9,487 nucleotides of DNA from JBHEMT01 sp046262435 (GCA_046262435.1 JBHEMT010000078.1:1-9487), one strand, 5' to 3'. Shown: positions 1 to 7,889, counted from the first letter of the stretch. Program-made: numbers and translations. Notes: generated by a model not told the origin, from the sequence alone.

Positions 1-293
1 TGCTGGTCAACACCTCGCGCGGGCCGGTGGTCGACGAGGCCGCCCTGGTTCGGGCCCTGCGCGAGGGCTGGATCGCCGCGGCCGGCCTTGACGTGTACGA
101 GGACGAACCTCGCATGGCGCCGGGGCTCGCTGAGTGCCGCACCGCAGTCCTCGCACCCCACCTGGGCAGCGCCACGGTGCACACCCGGGCGGCAATGGCC
201 GAGCTCTCCGCGCGCAGTGCACTGGCGGCCCTGGCCGGCGAAGTGCCGCCGCCCAACTGCGTCAACGCCGAGGCGGTCCGGGCGCGGCGGTGA
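1..293 (+). CDS. D-2-hydroxyacid dehydrogenase (glyoxylate/hydroxypyruvate reductase-like), C-terminal part
   Basis: The gene enters from the left edge; the first complete codon is at position 3 and 96 residues remain before TGA at 291-293. Visible landmarks belong to the NAD(P)-binding half of D-isomer-specific 2-hydroxyacid dehydrogenases: LVNTSRGPVVDE at the start of the window, then GLDVYEDEP, which holds the conserved acidic catalytic residue, and APHLGSAT, which holds the catalytic His. The family is usually about 310-330 residues, so about two thirds lies outside the window. Members reduce 2-keto acids such as glyoxylate or hydroxypyruvate with NAD(P)H in the cytoplasm, or oxidise D-2-hydroxy acids. 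The exact substrate cannot be told from this end. Its stop codon overlaps the GTG of the following HAD phosphatase by 4 bp, so the two are probably one operon. Family assignment is firm; substrate is open. Confidence 0.93.
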   Translation, partial: LVNTSRGPVVDEAALVRALREGWIAAAGLDVYEDEPRMAPGLAECRTAVLAPHLGSATVHTRAAMAELSARSALAALAGEVPPPNCVNAEAVRARR

Positions 294-1171
294 ATCCGCC
301 GGCGATCGACTCGCCGGGAGCCCCACGCCCCGCGGCCCGGCCGCGCCTGGTCGCCCTGGACCTGGACGGGACGTGCCTCGACGAGCACCAGGTGCTCGAC
401 CCGCGAACTGAGCGCGCGGTGCGCCGGCTGGCCGGGGACGGAGTCCACGTGGTTCTGGCAACCGGGCGCATGTACCGGTCTGCGCTTCCCTGGGCGAGCC
501 GCCTGGGAATCCGCGACCCGCTCATCTGCTATCAGGGGGCGGTCACCCGCGCTCTGCCGGGCGCCGCCGCGCCACTGCTCGACGGCGTGCCGCTGGGCGA
601 GCTGCTCGGCGAGGAGCCGCTGTCCGGCGAGGTCGCCGGGCGGGTGGTGAGCGCCGCCCGGACTGAGGGATGGCACCGGCAGGCGTATCGGGATGAGCAG
701 CTGCTCTGCGAGGAGGACCGCGCCGAGGCCCACCTGTACGCACGGATCGCCCAGGTGCCGATCACCTTCGTGCCAGACCTTCTGGCCGCGGTGGAGCTGG
801 GCAGCACGAAGATTGTCTGCGTCATCGACGACCCTGGCGAGACGGCCCGGGCGGAGAGCGCGCTGCGGGCGCTGGTTGGCGAGGGGGCCAGGGTGACCCG
901 CTCACTGCCGCCCTTCGTGGAGGTCACCAGTACCAGGGCCTCGAAAGGCCAGGCCCTCAGCGCCCTCTGCCGGCACCTGGAGATCGACCTCACCGCCACG
1001 CTTGCCGTGGGCGACGCCGCCAACGACACCGACATGCTCAGCGCGGCCGGCTTCGCCGTCGCCGTCGCGGGCGCGCAGCCCGACGTGCTGGCCGCCGCCG
1101 ACGCGCTGTGTGCGCCGCCCCGGGGCGGGGGCGTTGCCGCCGTGATCGCAGCGGTCTTCCCCACACCCTGA
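290..1171 (+). CDS. Cof-type HAD-superfamily phosphatase
   Basis: A 293-residue cytoplasmic HAD hydrolase of the Cof/sugar-phosphatase type (C2-capped), a group that usually dephosphorylates sugar phosphates or other small phosphometabolites. All four HAD motifs are visible: motif I LDLDGT (nucleophile D24, acid/base D26), motif II LATGR (T58), motif III lysine in ASKGQAL (K219), and motif IV VGDAANDTDML (D242, D246). The long insert between motifs II and III is the expected place for the cap, and the length fits the family (about 270-290). I chose the GTG at 290 because it overlaps the upstream TGA (GTGA) and begins about 20 residues before motif I; the open frame reaches further upstream, but only as a shadow of the dehydrogenase. 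No Shine-Dalgarno sequence is evident, consistent with translational coupling. Substrate unknown; the pairing with a 2-hydroxyacid dehydrogenase allows, but does not show, a role in phosphoglycolate or phosphohydroxy-acid salvage. Confidence 0.9.
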   Translation: MNPPAIDSPGAPRPAARPRLVALDLDGTCLDEHQVLDPRTERAVRRLAGDGVHVVLATGRMYRSALPWASRLGIRDPLICYQGAVTRALPGAAAPLLDGVPLGELLGEEPLSGEVAGRVVSAARTEGWHRQAYRDEQLLCEEDRAEAHLYARIAQVPITFVPDLLAAVELGSTKIVCVIDDPGETARAESALRALVGEGARVTRSLPPFVEVTSTRASKGQALSALCRHLEIDLTATLAVGDAANDTDMLSAAGFAVAVAGAQPDVLAAADALCAPPRGGGVAAVIAAVFPTP

Positions 1172-1239
1172 TTGGAGCTGCCCTCGCCGACCTCGGGCTG
1201 CACTCTGTGGACCACAACCTCCGCGGGGGATCCGCAGTG

Positions 1240-1260
1240 GCCGGCCGTGCACGGGCCGGC
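1240..1260. terminator. GC-rich hairpin between convergent genes, possible terminator
   Basis: A perfect 7-bp stem, GCCGGCC (1240-1246) with GGCCGGC (1254-1260), encloses a 7-nt loop. It lies in the 98-bp gap between the convergent HAD phosphatase and 3-hydroxyacyl-CoA dehydrogenase genes, 9 bp past the stop of the latter. There is no U-tract on either strand, so this is not a canonical intrinsic terminator; a GC-rich hairpin without a U-tract or a transcript-end stabiliser is possible. In DNA of this composition a stem of this length can arise by chance. The rest of the gap holds a small TGTGG-A-CCACA palindrome (1206-1216) and nothing else I can name. Confidence 0.35.
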
Positions 1261-1269
1261 GCTCCCCCC

Positions 1270-2141
1270 TCAGGCGGCCGAGCCGTGCACGTAGAACCCC
1301 TTGCCCGTCTTCTGTCCCAACTCGCCGCGCTCGACCCGCTCGAGGAGGATCGCGGGGGGGGCCCACCGCGCCTCGCCGGTCTGCAGCTGACCCTCCCGCA
1401 GGATCGCCTCGACGACGTCGAGACCCACCAGGTCAGCGAGCCGAAAGGGTCCCAACGGCCAGCCCAGCGCAGCACTCACGGCGTGGTCGCACTCGTCCAT
1501 CGCCACGTGTCCGGCCTCGACGATGCGGAACGCCTCGAGCATGGCGATGAAGAGCATCCGGTTGGCGAGGAAGCCGTACGCCTCTCGCTCCACCACCACC
1601 GGGGTCTTGCCCAGGCCTTTGGCAAAGCCCACGGCCCGGTCCATCGCCGCGTCGCCGGTGTGTGGGCCGCGCACCACCTCGACCAGCGCCATCACCAGCG
1701 GCGGGTTGAAGAAGTGCAGGTTGAGCAGCCGCTCCGGGTGGGGGACGCAGCCGGCCACGAGCGACGAGCCCAGGGTCGAGGAGTTGGTGGTCAGCAGGGC
1801 GCTGCTCTGTGCCCGGAGGCCCAGCTCGGTGAAGAGACGGCACTTCGCATCCCGGTCCTCCACCACGCTCTCGATCACGATGTCCGCCCCGCCCGCCGCC
1901 CCGGCCAGGTCGGTCCCCGAGTGCATGAGGGCCATCGCCGCGTCACGGGCAGCCGGGCTCAGCCTGCCCCTGGTCACCCGGCGGTCGAGCAGGGCGCTCC
2001 CCGCGGCGATCGCCTGGTCGAGCCGGTCGGCGGACCGGCTCACCAGCTCCACCCTGTGGCCCGCCAGAGCGGCGAGCAAAGCGATCTGCACCCCCATCGT
2101 GCCGGCCCCGACCACGCACACGGCCTCCGCGCCGCGGTCAC

Positions 2142-2145
<4 letters not shown>
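1270..2145 (-). CDS. 3-hydroxyacyl-CoA (3-hydroxybutyryl-CoA) dehydrogenase
   Basis: A 291-residue short-chain 3-hydroxyacyl-CoA dehydrogenase, the soluble single-function type that interconverts 3-hydroxyacyl-CoA (often 3-hydroxybutyryl-CoA) and 3-ketoacyl-CoA in fatty-acid oxidation, PHB or butyryl-CoA metabolism. The N-terminal Rossmann domain carries GAGTMG (13-18). Catalytic residues typical of the family are visible: Ser in TTNSSTL (S122/S123), His144 in NLHFFNPP, Glu156 in LVEVV and Asn195 in GFLANRM. The C-terminal domain has GWPLGPFRLADLVGLD (228-243) and ends with KTGKGFY. Length matches the family (about 280-290). The start is GTG at 2145-2143, which overlaps the fumC TGA by 4 bp (GTGA); the open frame continues upstream only as an antisense-free shadow of fumC. 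Odd point: the residue ending the second Rossmann strand (VELVSRS) is Ser rather than the acidic residue usual for NAD-dependent members. Chain-length preference is not readable from sequence. Confidence 0.93.
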
Positions 2146-3563
<1,418 letters not shown>

Positions 3564-3573
3564 GCCTGTCGTG

Positions 3574-3578
3574 CCTCC
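3574..3578 (-). promoter_or_regulatory. Shine-Dalgarno sequence for fumC
   Basis: GGAGG on the minus strand, 10 nt before the fumC ATG. This is the clearest ribosome-binding site in the window and decides the fumC start against the longer open frame. It contrasts with the kinase, DUF1232 and MFS genes, which have no such site. Confidence 0.75.
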
Positions 3579-3612
3579 GATGCGGGGCGGTGCGCAACTG
3601 CTCGCTGACAGC

Positions 3613-4164
3613 CTAGCGATCACCGTCCTCAGTCGGATGTGGCGACGGCAGCTCAAGCCCGTAGCCGATCACGGGCTCGGCATGGTCGCCCACGCGGAGC
3701 ATGCCGTCGGCCACCGCTGCGCACCCGCGGGCTTCGTAGAAGTGCAGAGCTTCCGCGCGAGCCAGAGTCCACACCTCAAGCCGGGTGCAGCGGTGCGCGC
3801 ACAGGGTGCGGAGCGCTTCCTGCCAGAGACGCAGACCCACTCCGCGCCGCTGGTGTTCGGGATGCACGTAGAAAGCGGCCACTTCGCCGACGCCGGGTTC
3901 CAAAATGCCCAGACCGGCGAGGCCGACCAGGCGCTCGCCGCGCACCGCCACCAGCGTCTCCGCAGCTGCGGTCCGGCGCGCTGTCCAGTCCCCGGCCAGG
4001 CGCAGCGAGCCGTCGAAGATGCGCCCGATTTCGGTCCCGGTGAAGATGTTGCGGTAGGCGACCTCCCAGCTCTGGCGCATCACCTCGGCGCGAGCGCCGC
4101 GCTCTCCCTCGGGGTCGGTCCGCCGGACCACCACCTCGTCGCTTGGTCCGGCAGCGCTGCCCAC
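3613..4164 (-). CDS. GNAT-family N-acetyltransferase
   Basis: A 183-residue single-domain GNAT acetyltransferase that would move an acetyl group from acetyl-CoA to an amine on a protein or small molecule. The acetyl-CoA-binding motif A is clear: a beta strand (EVAAFYVHP, 94-102) leads into Q105-R106-R107-G108-V109-G110, the Q/RxxGxG/A pyrophosphate loop, and helix LRLWQEAL. Motif B is HFYEARGC (141-148), whose Tyr143 is at the usual general-acid position. The first strand is VVVRRTDPEG (11-20) and the helix SWEVAYRNI (32-40) is common in this family. The start is uncertain: GTG at 4164 is preferred, but the in-frame GTG codons at residues 11 and 12 are possible. It lies 50 bp after the histidine kinase and 49 bp before fumC, so it may be co-transcribed with either. 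Substrate unknown. Confidence 0.87.
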   Translation of the reverse strand: MGSAAGPSDEVVVRRTDPEGERGARAEVMRQSWEVAYRNIFTGTEIGRIFDGSLRLAGDWTARRTAAAETLVAVRGERLVGLAGLGILEPGVGEVAAFYVHPEHQRRGVGLRLWQEALRTLCAHRCTRLEVWTLARAEALHFYEARGCAAVADGMLRVGDHAEPVIGYGLELPSPHPTEDGDR

Positions 4165-4190
4165 CCGGGCATTGTCCGCTCCCCAGCCGG

Positions 4191-4216
4191 GCGTCCCGGA
4201 CGCGAGGCGCCGCCTC
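4191..4216. repeat. Two back-to-back small hairpins at the kinase/GNAT junction
   Basis: Two adjoining 13-nt inverted repeats fill half of the 50-bp gap: GCGTC-CCG-GACGC (4191-4203) and GAGGC-GCC-GCCTC (4204-4216). Each has a 5-bp stem with a 3-nt loop, and the second reaches into the kinase stop codon. On the minus-strand RNA they would lie directly after the kinase stop. They could mark an attenuator, a processing site or a weak terminator, but 5-bp GC stems are common in such DNA. Confidence 0.35.
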
Positions 4217-5321
4217 AGCCGCGCTGGCGCAGTGGGATGGTGAGCTCGAACTCGGCACCGCCGCCGGTTGCGATGCGGGCGACAACCTCGCCGCGATGTC
4301 GTTCAGCGATGGTGCGGACGATGAACAGGCCGAGTCCGCTTCCGGGCACCTTGCGCTGCCGCTCGGCGACGGAGCGGAAGTACTTGTCGAACAGGTGGGG
4401 GGCGTCCTCGGGAGGAAAGCCGGGGCCATGGTCGCGGACCACGAAGTGCACCCGCTCGGCCTGCACCCGCACCAAAATGGTCACCTCACCGTCGTCGGGA
4501 CTGTGCTTGACGGCGTTGCTAATGATGTTGGTCAGCGCCAGCGCGAGACGCCGCCGGTCGCCCTCCAGCAGCTTGTCGCCGGTCACCTGGCGGCGCAGGC
4601 TCACCCGGCGCAGCTGGGCCTCCATACCAACGTGCTCGATCGCCGCGGAGACCAGCTCGTCAGCAGCCATCTCCTCCAGGGCAAGGGTGTCGTCGGGGTC
4701 CTCCAGTCGCGAGACCTCGGCCAGAGCGTTGACCATCCGCACCATCATCTCGGTGCTCGCTGTGATGCCCTCGATGGCCACCTGGGCGCCCTCGGGCATC
4801 TCGCCCAGCACGCCGGCGGCGAGCAGCTGACCGTACGAGCTCAGGATGGTCAGCGGCCGGCGAAGCTCGTGCATGGTGATGGAGAGCGATGGGCCCCGCG
4901 CCGCGGCGGTCTGCGCGCCCAGCTGCTCGGCGAGGTCACCCGCCACCCAGGTTGCCAGGCGGCGACTGACCCCTCCAAACCCGTCGGAGATCTCCCGGTT
5001 CAGGGCGAGCCGCTCGGGCTCGGGAAGCTGCTCCTCAGCGGCGACGCAGCCCACCGCCCGGCCGAGAGCGTCGAGGCTGCGCAACGAGGTGTCTAGGCGC
5101 TCGGCGGCGGCGCGGGGCCGGTTGCCCAGTCCGCACACGGTCACCAGGGGGTCGATGTTGTCGTCCTCGAGGGCGACCAGGACCGAGTCAAGGAGCGCAT
5201 CTGGAGGCGCGTGCCCGTTCAGCCCGGTGCCCGATGGACGTCCCAGGCGGAGCTCGGTCGCGAACAGTTCGCGAGTTCGCGGCGCATGGGCCGCGATGAA
5301 GCCACCGAGTCCAGCACTCAT
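4215..5321 (-). CDS. Soluble sensor histidine kinase (HisKA/HATPase_c), orphan
   Basis: A 368-residue histidine kinase with no membrane segment or signal peptide, so probably cytoplasmic. Residues 1-140 form a mostly helical input domain that I do not recognise. The HisKA dimerisation helix carries the H-box MHELRRPLTI with phosphoacceptor His151. The ATPase domain has the N-box NIISNAVKH (265-273), G1 DHGPG (297-301), an F-box FDKYF (311-315) and G2 GSGLGLF (327-333), so it looks catalytically intact. No response regulator lies within the window. The residue four after His151 is Arg, where HisKA kinases normally have Thr or Asn for phosphatase activity. ATG at 5321 is the start; no Shine-Dalgarno sequence precedes it, but a -10-like TATGCT does. 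The 125-bp upstream gap holds two inverted repeats. It is followed after 50 bp by the GNAT gene. Signal and partner unknown. Confidence 0.93.
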   Translation of the reverse strand: MSAGLGGFIAAHAPRTRELFATELRLGRPSGTGLNGHAPPDALLDSVLVALEDDNIDPLVTVCGLGNRPRAAAERLDTSLRSLDALGRAVGCVAAEEQLPEPERLALNREISDGFGGVSRRLATWVAGDLAEQLGAQTAAARGPSLSITMHELRRPLTILSSYGQLLAAGVLGEMPEGAQVAIEGITASTEMMVRMVNALAEVSRLEDPDDTLALEEMAADELVSAAIEHVGMEAQLRRVSLRRQVTGDKLLEGDRRRLALALTNIISNAVKHSPDDGEVTILVRVQAERVHFVVRDHGPGFPPEDAPHLFDKYFRSVAERQRKVPGSGLGLFIVRTIAERHRGEVVARIATGGGAEFELTIPLRQRG

Positions 5322-5330
5322 CGTCGAGCG

Positions 5331-5336
5331 AGCATA
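5331..5336 (-). promoter_or_regulatory. Candidate -10 box of the kinase gene (leaderless)
   Basis: TATGCT on the minus strand matches TANNNT and ends 9 nt before the kinase ATG, so transcription would begin at or within 1-3 nt of the start codon. There is no Shine-Dalgarno sequence in the same stretch. No -35-like TTGACA is visible at 16-18 bp. The spacing is identical to that before the DUF1232 gene. Confidence 0.5.
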
Positions 5337-5362
5337 CGAGAGCCCCGCTCAGCCGATCTCGG

Positions 5363-5376
5363 CGGAACCAGTTCCG
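5363..5376. promoter_or_regulatory. 14-bp inverted repeat, possible operator for the kinase gene
   Basis: CGGAAC-CA-GTTCCG is a perfect 6-bp inverted repeat with a 2-nt centre. The centre is too short for a good RNA hairpin, so a dimeric DNA-binding protein site is more natural. It lies about 42-55 bp upstream of the proposed kinase transcription start, a usual place for an activator at a promoter without a -35 box. The protein that would bind it is not evident in the window. Confidence 0.4.
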
Positions 5377-5377
5377 T

Positions 5378-5406
5378 CACGGCAACGTGTCCGGCGAGTT
5401 GCCGTG
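5378..5406. terminator. 9-bp inverted repeat after dnaB: terminator or operator
   Basis: CACGGCAAC (5378-5386) and GTTGCCGTG (5398-5406) form a perfect 9-bp stem with an 11-nt loop. It starts 40 nt after the dnaB stop in the direction of dnaB transcription. No U-tract follows, so it is not a canonical intrinsic terminator. It sits directly beside the 14-bp inverted repeat and upstream of the kinase promoter, so it may instead be a second protein-binding site. A rough estimate at 70% GC gives a few percent chance of such a stem in a gap this size. Confidence 0.45.
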
Positions 5407-5446
5407 CACTTCCGATCCTGAGCGTGGAGCCCACCCTCGGCCGGAA

Positions 5447-6823
5447 TCAGAGATCCCCGGGGTACGGCTCCTTGAAGGTGGTGGTCTCGGCCACGAAGTG
5501 GAGTGGGAAGTCGCCGGTGGGGCCGGTCCGGTTCTTGGCCACGATCAGCTCGGTGGTCGACTTGTCCACCTCCTGGTCGCGCATGCCCGGCCGGTAGAGG
5601 AAGAGCACCACGTCGGCATCCTGCTCGATCGAGCCACTGTCGCGCAGGTCGCTGAGCTGAGGGCGCCGGTTCTCGCGACGCTCCGACTCGCGCGAGAGCT
5701 GGGAGAGGGCCAGGACTGGGATGCGCAGCTCCTTGGCAATTGACTTCAGGCCCGCGGAGATGTCCGAGACCTCCTGAACCCGGCTTTCCTGGCGGCCCCC
5801 GTGCATGATCTGCAGGTAGTCGACAACGATCAAGCCGATGTTGTGCTGGGAACGCATCCGTCGTGCCCGGGCGCGCAGCGCGCTGATGGTCAGCGCCGGC
5901 GTGTCGTCGATATAGATGTCGGCCCGGCTGAGCCGGTCCATCGCCCGGGCGATGCTCTCGTAGTCGCGTGAGGCCGCCTGGCCGGTGCGCAGCAGATAGG
6001 AGTCAACCCCTGCCTCGCTGCAGATCATCCGCTGCACCAGCGAGTCAGCGGTCATCTCCAGGGAGAAGAAGGCGACCGGCACCTCGCTGCCCTTGAGCAC
6101 CGCGGCGTTGCGGGTGATGTTCAGCGCGAAGGCGGTCTTGCCCACCGAGGGCCGCGCCGCCAGGATCACCAGCTCACCGGGCTGAAGCCCCTGGGTGACC
6201 CGGTCCAGGCTGGTGAAGTTGGTGCGCACTCCATTGACGATCTGCTTCTTCTGCAGCCGCTCCTCCAGGTCGGCCCAGGTCTGCTGAAGGATTGGGGCGA
6301 TGTGCTGGGCATCCGTGGTCCGCCGCTGGTTACCCAGACCGAACACACGCTGCTCCGCCTGGTCGAGCGCCTCGTCGACGGGCAGCGCCGGGTCGTAGCC
6401 AAGCTGGGCCACCTCGGCACCCGCCCGGATGAGGCGGCGGCGCAGTGAGTGGGCGACCACCGTGTCGGCGTAGTACTTGACGCTCACCGCGCTGGGGGTG
6501 TGCCCCGGCAGGTCGGACAGGTAGCCGACGCCGCCCGACCTGCTGAGCACGCCGAGGCGTTCCAGTTCGGCCCGCAGGGTGAGCGGCTCGATGGGGTCCC
6601 CCCGCTCGTACAGGGCGCAGGCCGCGGTGTAGATGTGGCCGTGCTTGTCGGCGTAGAAGTCACCGGACTCGACCTGATCGCGCACCGCGGAGAGCGCGTC
6701 CTTGTCAAGCATCAGCGCCCCGAGCAGGGCCTGCTCGGCCTCGAGGTCGTGCGGGGCCTGCCGGGCATCGGCCCCGGCATAGGCCGTCGTCATCTCCGCC
6801 ACCGAGTGCGGCGGGGTGATCAC
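5447..6823 (-). CDS. dnaB: Replicative DNA helicase DnaB
   Basis: A 458-residue replicative helicase, the hexameric 5'-3' motor that opens the fork at the chromosome and recruits primase. The N-terminal domain starts at PHDLEAEQALLGAL (24-37) and runs to about residue 125; the RecA-like domain follows from about 195. Walker A is ARPSVGKTA (223-231), with Val where Met is usual; Walker B is LIVVDYLQI (331-339). Further helicase landmarks are FFSLEM (252-257), LALSQLSR (371-378), DLRDSGSIEQDAD (392-404) and AKNRTGPTG (429-437). Length is normal and there is no intein, which many dnaB genes carry near the Walker A region. The start is GTG at 6823, overlapping the rplI TGA by 4 bp (GTGA); an alternative ATG at 6793 would remove ten residues before the conserved domain. 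The rplI-dnaB order is widespread in bacteria. A 125-bp gap separates it from the kinase gene. Confidence 0.98.
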   Translation of the reverse strand: MITPPHSVAEMTTAYAGADARQAPHDLEAEQALLGALMLDKDALSAVRDQVESGDFYADKHGHIYTAACALYERGDPIEPLTLRAELERLGVLSRSGGVGYLSDLPGHTPSAVSVKYYADTVVAHSLRRRLIRAGAEVAQLGYDPALPVDEALDQAEQRVFGLGNQRRTTDAQHIAPILQQTWADLEERLQKKQIVNGVRTNFTSLDRVTQGLQPGELVILAARPSVGKTAFALNITRNAAVLKGSEVPVAFFSLEMTADSLVQRMICSEAGVDSYLLRTGQAASRDYESIARAMDRLSRADIYIDDTPALTISALRARARRMRSQHNIGLIVVDYLQIMHGGRQESRVQEVSDISAGLKSIAKELRIPVLALSQLSRESERRENRRPQLSDLRDSGSIEQDADVVLFLYRPGMRDQEVDKSTTELIVAKNRTGPTGDFPLHFVAETTTFKEPYPGDL

Positions 6824-7263
6824 TGCGCCGTGACGACAACCCGCAGCGGTGCGACCACCTCTGGATGGAGGCGGATCTCCACCTCGTGTGGTCCCAGCGA
6901 CTTGATCGGAGGGTCGACCTCGATCTTGCGCTTGTCCAGCTCGATACCCTCGCGCTTGAGCTGCTGGGCGATCTCGGCGTTGGTGATCGACCCGAAGAGC
7001 CGGCCGCCCTCACCTGTCTTGGCGTACAGGGTCACCGTGATCCGCTTCAGCCGACCCTCGATGTCGCGTGCATCCGCGAGGGCGCGTTCCGTGCGCCGTC
7101 GGCTGGCCTCCTCCCGCTGCTTGATCTGCTCGACCACGCGGTCGTCGGCCACCACTGCGGTCCGGCTGGGGAACAGGAAGTTGCGCGCGTAGCCCGGCGA
7201 CACCTCCTTGACCTCGCCGCTCTTGGCCGTGCCGCTGACGTCTTTGAGGAAGAGAACCTTCAT
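6820..7263 (-). CDS. rplI: 50S ribosomal protein L9
   Basis: A 147-residue L9, which binds 23S rRNA near the base of the L1 stalk and helps reading-frame maintenance. The N-terminal domain (1-47) has MKVLFLKDV and the signature stretch VSPGYARNFLFP (21-32). A long charged linking helix (about 41-75) leads to the C-terminal rRNA-binding domain (76-147), with GGRLFGSIT (86-94) and LGPHEVEIRLHPEV (123-136). Length is typical (about 148). ATG at 7263 overlaps the upstream DUF1232 stop (ATGA), and a G-rich stretch just before it could act as a ribosome-binding site. Its own stop overlaps the dnaB GTG. The neighbours rpsF, ssb and rpsR, often just upstream of rplI, are absent here. Confidence 0.98.
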   Translation of the reverse strand: MKVLFLKDVSGTAKSGEVKEVSPGYARNFLFPSRTAVVADDRVVEQIKQREEASRRRTERALADARDIEGRLKRITVTLYAKTGEGGRLFGSITNAEIAQQLKREGIELDKRKIEVDPPIKSLGPHEVEIRLHPEVVAPLRVVVTAQ

Positions 7264-7724
7264 CCCGCCCCCCTTGCATGCGGGGACGCGGGCTCGGCCG
7301 CTGGCTGCGGCGAGGGGGTGACGTCGACAACCGTCGCCCCGGCGGAGCCTGGGCCTTCCGGCGCGTTGCGGCGCAGGCGGTCGAAGAACCGGGTGGCAGT
7401 GCTCTCCCCGCCGCGCAGATCCTCGTCGAACCGCGACCGCTGCTCGACCAGCAGCTGCTTGTGCTCCTCGACGTACGGTGCCGGGCAGGAGGCGATGAAC
7501 AGCCGCAGGGCGAGCAGGGTGATCGCCAGCACATCGAGCTCACCCACGACCGGGATGAACTCGGGGAAGTTGATGAACGGGTTGAGCCCGACCATCAGCG
7601 CGGCTCCCAAGACAGCCTTGTTGCGCGCCGGCACGCGGTCGTCCCGCACCAGGCAGTAGGCCAGCTTGCCGTACTGGGGCAGGTCACGCACCAGGCGTTT
7701 GGCGAAGCGAATCCGGGAGAGCAT
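7260..7724 (-). CDS. DUF1232 (YkvA-like) small membrane-associated protein
   Basis: A 154-residue protein whose core (about 26-80) fits DUF1232: RDDRVPARNKAVLG followed by NPFINFPEFIPVVGELDVLA, the N/D-P and F-I-P-x-x-G-x-x-D pattern of that family, and a hydrophobic helix to about residue 80. Two hydrophobic stretches (about 36-49 and 63-79) suggest membrane association. The family has no established biochemical function. The C-terminal third (118-154) is Pro/Ala/Gly-rich and probably disordered. I chose ATG at 7724 because a -10-like TACAAT ends 9 nt upstream and conserved sequence starts soon after; the open frame continues much further upstream, but that part is a shadow of the MFS gene on the other strand. 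Its stop overlaps the rplI ATG by 4 bp, so it is the first gene of a coupled DUF1232-rplI-dnaB unit. Confidence 0.8.
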   Translation of the reverse strand: MLSRIRFAKRLVRDLPQYGKLAYCLVRDDRVPARNKAVLGAALMVGLNPFINFPEFIPVVGELDVLAITLLALRLFIASCPAPYVEEHKQLLVEQRSRFDEDLRGGESTATRFFDRLRRNAPEGPGSAGATVVDVTPSPQPAAEPASPHARGAG

Positions 7725-7733
7725 CGAGGCGAG

Positions 7734-7739
7734 ATTGTA
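7734..7739 (-). promoter_or_regulatory. Candidate -10 box of the DUF1232-rplI-dnaB operon (leaderless)
   Basis: TACAAT on the minus strand, one of the few AT-rich hexamers in the 177-bp divergent gap, ends 9 nt before the DUF1232 ATG. A transcript would begin next to the start codon, and there is no Shine-Dalgarno sequence. No -35 match is seen at 16-18 bp. The same spacing occurs before the kinase gene. Confidence 0.55.
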
Positions 7740-7889
7740 CGCAGGGGGTTTGCCCCGAGGGCGCGCCCCGCCCAGCGTGCGCTCCCCCGCCGTGTGCGCC
7801 GCGTCACCGTCGTTTGCGCGCGCCGCGCCCCCTGGTCCTCGCGCTCCGTCTCGCGCGCTTCCGGCGCTCGAACGCGGTTGGGTGAACCT

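Noticed and set aside
134..289. N-terminal extension of the HAD phosphatase
   Set aside because: This part overlaps the dehydrogenase in another frame and has no HAD similarity; the GTGA overlap at 290 gives the natural start.
4081..4172. ATG at 4172 with an upstream GGGGAG as an alternative start near the GNAT gene
   Set aside because: It is in a different frame from the GNAT domain and closes after about 30 codons without similarity to anything I recognise.
5318..5335. Tiny upstream frame (MLARR, stop overlapping the kinase ATG)
   Set aside because: Its ATG lies inside the proposed -10 hexamer and no ribosome-binding site precedes it, so it would not be in the transcript.
7759..7768. 10-bp GC palindrome in the divergent gap as an operator
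   Set aside because: It is made only of G and C in a GC-rich stretch, is not repeated nearby, and no regulator gene is adjacent; too weak to call.
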